Part shown: positions 15,501-16,780 of the stretch, one piece after another
Position numbering within the stretch: position 1 is the stretch's first letter
Layout of the letters: each line of letters starts with the position of its first letter
NCBI GenBank assembly: GCA_964559135.1
Contig: CAZLGG010000084.1
Location: 1 to 16,780, forward strand
Direction of reading: 5' to 3'
Length of the DNA: 16,780 nucleotides
Source of the DNA: DRQF01 sp964559135
GTDB taxonomy: Bacteria > Planctomycetota > GCA-002687715 > DRQF01
Made by a program: the position numbers and the translations under genes
Notes under the pieces: generated by a model
The model's database searches: none
What the model saw: the letters and a program-made list of their open reading frames with translations, nothing else
Told to the model about the DNA's origin: nothing

Positions 15501-16544
15501 GTGACCTCGGAACACACCTCAGGTCTTTTCCATGAGAACCACCTCATCACCCTGCAGCAACACATCATGGAGCAGCAGGCCTACCATCCGACGGCCACGG
15601 GTGAGTTCTCCTGGCTGCTCTCGGGCATCACGCAGGCATCGAAGATCATCGCCGCCAAGGTTCGACGAGCAGGCCTTCAGGACATCATCGGAAGCCTCGG
15701 CAAGGAGAACATTCAAGGCGAGGACGTCCAGAAGCTGGACGTCTTCGCCAATGACTGTCTCATTCAATCGTTGGCCTACCGGGGGAACGTGGGCATTCTG
15801 GCGAGCGAAGAGAACGATGAACCCGTGGTCATCCACGACTCCGGCCCGCAAGGCCGATACGCCGTTCTCTTCGATCCTCTCGATGGTTCCAGCAACATCG
15901 ACGTCAACGTCAGCATCGGAACGATCTTCTCGGTTCTCGAACGCCCCAGCGGTGGATTCACTCGAAATGATCCCCTTGGCGACCTCCTGCAGCCCGGAGT
16001 GCGTCAGCGGGCCGCCGGGTACGTCATCTACGGCCCCTCGACGCTGTTCGTCTACACGACGGGGCAGGGTGTCCACTTTTTCACTCTTGATCCGAGCACG
16101 GGGGCGTACATCCTGTATCGGGAGCGGGTGACGATCCCCGAATCCGGAGCCATCTACTCCGTCAACGAGTCGAACTTCACCGAATTCCCGCAGGCCGTGC
16201 AGGAATACCTTCGGCACATCAAGACGTCGGACGATCCATCCTACAACTCTCGTTACGTGGGTTCCTTCGTGGCCGATTTTCACCGCACGCTCCTCAAGGG
16301 AGGCATCTTCCTCTATCCGCAGACTCGAAAAGCACCGGGCGGAAAGCTCCGCCTCCTCTACGAGTGCAATCCCATGGCGTTCCTCGTGGAACAGGCGGGA
16401 GGCATGGCCACCGACGGGAAAAAGCGCATCCTCGAAATCCAGCCGAAGACGCTCCACGAGCGCACCCCGCTTTTCATCGGCTCCACGACTCAAGTCAAGG
16501 AGGCGATGGCATTCGTCGAAAAGTACCCGAACGAGGGGGCTTGA
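15501..16544 (+). CDS. fbp: Class I fructose-1,6-bisphosphatase
   Basis: Hydrolyses fructose 1,6-bisphosphate to fructose 6-phosphate in gluconeogenesis or a Calvin-type cycle. Length is 347 residues from GTG 15501, which has AGGAG (15489-15493) 7 bases upstream. The longer in-frame ORF from 15327 overlaps the PLD-like gene and is rejected. The metal site is seen in ASEEN (101-105) and FDPLDGSSNID (124-134), with Glu288 in LYECNP. Substrate-binding segments are GYVIYGPSTLFVY (173-185), YNSRYVGSF (248-256) and KLRLLYECNPMAFLVEQAGG (282-301). The N-terminus TLQQHIMEQQ is typical of class I enzymes. All catalytic residues are present. It lies 1.4 kb downstream of pfk on the same strand, with its own leader. 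Confidence 0.97.
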   Translation: MTSEHTSGLFHENHLITLQQHIMEQQAYHPTATGEFSWLLSGITQASKIIAAKVRRAGLQDIIGSLGKENIQGEDVQKLDVFANDCLIQSLAYRGNVGILASEENDEPVVIHDSGPQGRYAVLFDPLDGSSNIDVNVSIGTIFSVLERPSGGFTRNDPLGDLLQPGVRQRAAGYVIYGPSTLFVYTTGQGVHFFTLDPSTGAYILYRERVTIPESGAIYSVNESNFTEFPQAVQEYLRHIKTSDDPSYNSRYVGSFVADFHRTLLKGGIFLYPQTRKAPGGKLRLLYECNPMAFLVEQAGGMATDGKKRILEIQPKTLHERTPLFIGSTTQVKEAMAFVEKYPNEGA

Positions 16545-16631
16545 CGCCTGGGTCAGAACAAACTCGAAAAACTTGGTCGCCGGGCATGAAGATCGACGTA
16601 GAACTTCCGGAGCGGCGACGGAGAGAGACCT

Positions 16632-16780
16632 ATGTCACGACTCGCATTGGGACTCGGTTTGCTGCTCGTCAACTTGGCAGCAGGCCAGTCGTCCATTCTC
16701 GAGAGCATTGGCAGAGACGTTCTCGAGGATAGCAGGGGCTCCTTGGCCGACACCAAGGAGATGGCGCCCCGGCAACCGGG
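16632..16780 (+). CDS. N-terminus of a secreted protein, cut by the right edge
   Basis: ATG 16632 opens a frame that stays open for 49 codons to the window end, preceded by GGAGAGAG (16620-16627). The first residues, MSRLALGLGLLLVNLAAGQ, form a short Sec signal peptide with probable cleavage near residue 18. The mature part begins with a polar, acidic stretch (ESIGRDVLEDSRG). Too little is visible to name a family. A competing frame from 16586 stops after 48 codons and has no signal-like features. The 87 bases after fbp contain no clear terminator, so co-transcription with fbp is possible. Confidence 0.65.
   Translation, partial: MSRLALGLGLLLVNLAAGQSSILESIGRDVLEDSRGSLADTKEMAPRQP

Noticed and set aside
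16586..16732. 48-codon open frame starting MKIDVELPERRRRE
   Set aside because: It overlaps the better-supported secreted-protein start, has no recognised motif, and is short.

Overview
The window is a gene-dense stretch of a GC-rich, Gram-negative-type bacterial chromosome. No tRNA, rRNA, CRISPR array, insertion sequence or phage gene is visible. Three features point to a double-membrane bacterium: a tripartite MacAB/TolC-like exporter, several lipoprotein or Sec signal peptides, and a secreted protein with a PKD-like domain. A stand-alone deoxyhypusine-synthase-like protein, a group III-type phosphofructokinase and the style of the large secreted protein lead me to guess Planctomycetota or a neighbouring phylum. 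That is inference; no marker gene here settles it.

Layout. (1) 1-1861, minus: acetyl-CoA synthetase (acs), cut by the left edge and missing only its last few dozen residues. (2) 1862-2072: divergent promoter region with a 5'-leader hairpin and a run of nine C. (3) 2073-4457, plus: a 794-residue secreted protein whose last ~470 residues look like two consecutive TULIP/BPI-like lipid-binding domains. This is the most unusual gene here. (4) 4467-4502: a hairpin between convergent genes. (5) 12813 down to 4507, minus: seven co-directional genes in the order maf, deoxyhypusine-synthase-like gene, TolC-like outer-membrane lipoprotein, MacA/HlyD-like adaptor lipoprotein, ABC ATPase, MacB-like permease, CNNM/CorC-family membrane protein. 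Four junctions are 4-base ATGA or GTGA overlaps, so translational coupling is likely. The only larger gap is 88 bases, before the tolC-like gene. (6) 12814-12999: divergent region between maf and pfk with a 25-base dyad. (7) 13000-15366, plus: phosphofructokinase, a parvulin-like lipoprotein and an HTH_40-like/PLD-like fusion, tightly packed. (8) 15501-16544, plus: class I fructose-1,6-bisphosphatase with its own leader. (9) 16632-16780, plus: the N-terminus of another secreted protein, cut by the right edge.

How they fit together. acs, pfk and fbp are central carbon genes: acetate activation, and the opposed steps at fructose 6-phosphate/fructose 1,6-bisphosphate. The efflux set forms one envelope machine: ATPase plus permease in the inner membrane, a lipid-anchored periplasmic adaptor and a lipid-anchored outer-membrane channel. 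A CNNM/CorC-type membrane protein is attached at the end of the same transcription unit. The TULIP-like protein would work outside the cytoplasmic membrane on a lipid or other hydrophobic ligand; this is inferred from fold resemblance only.
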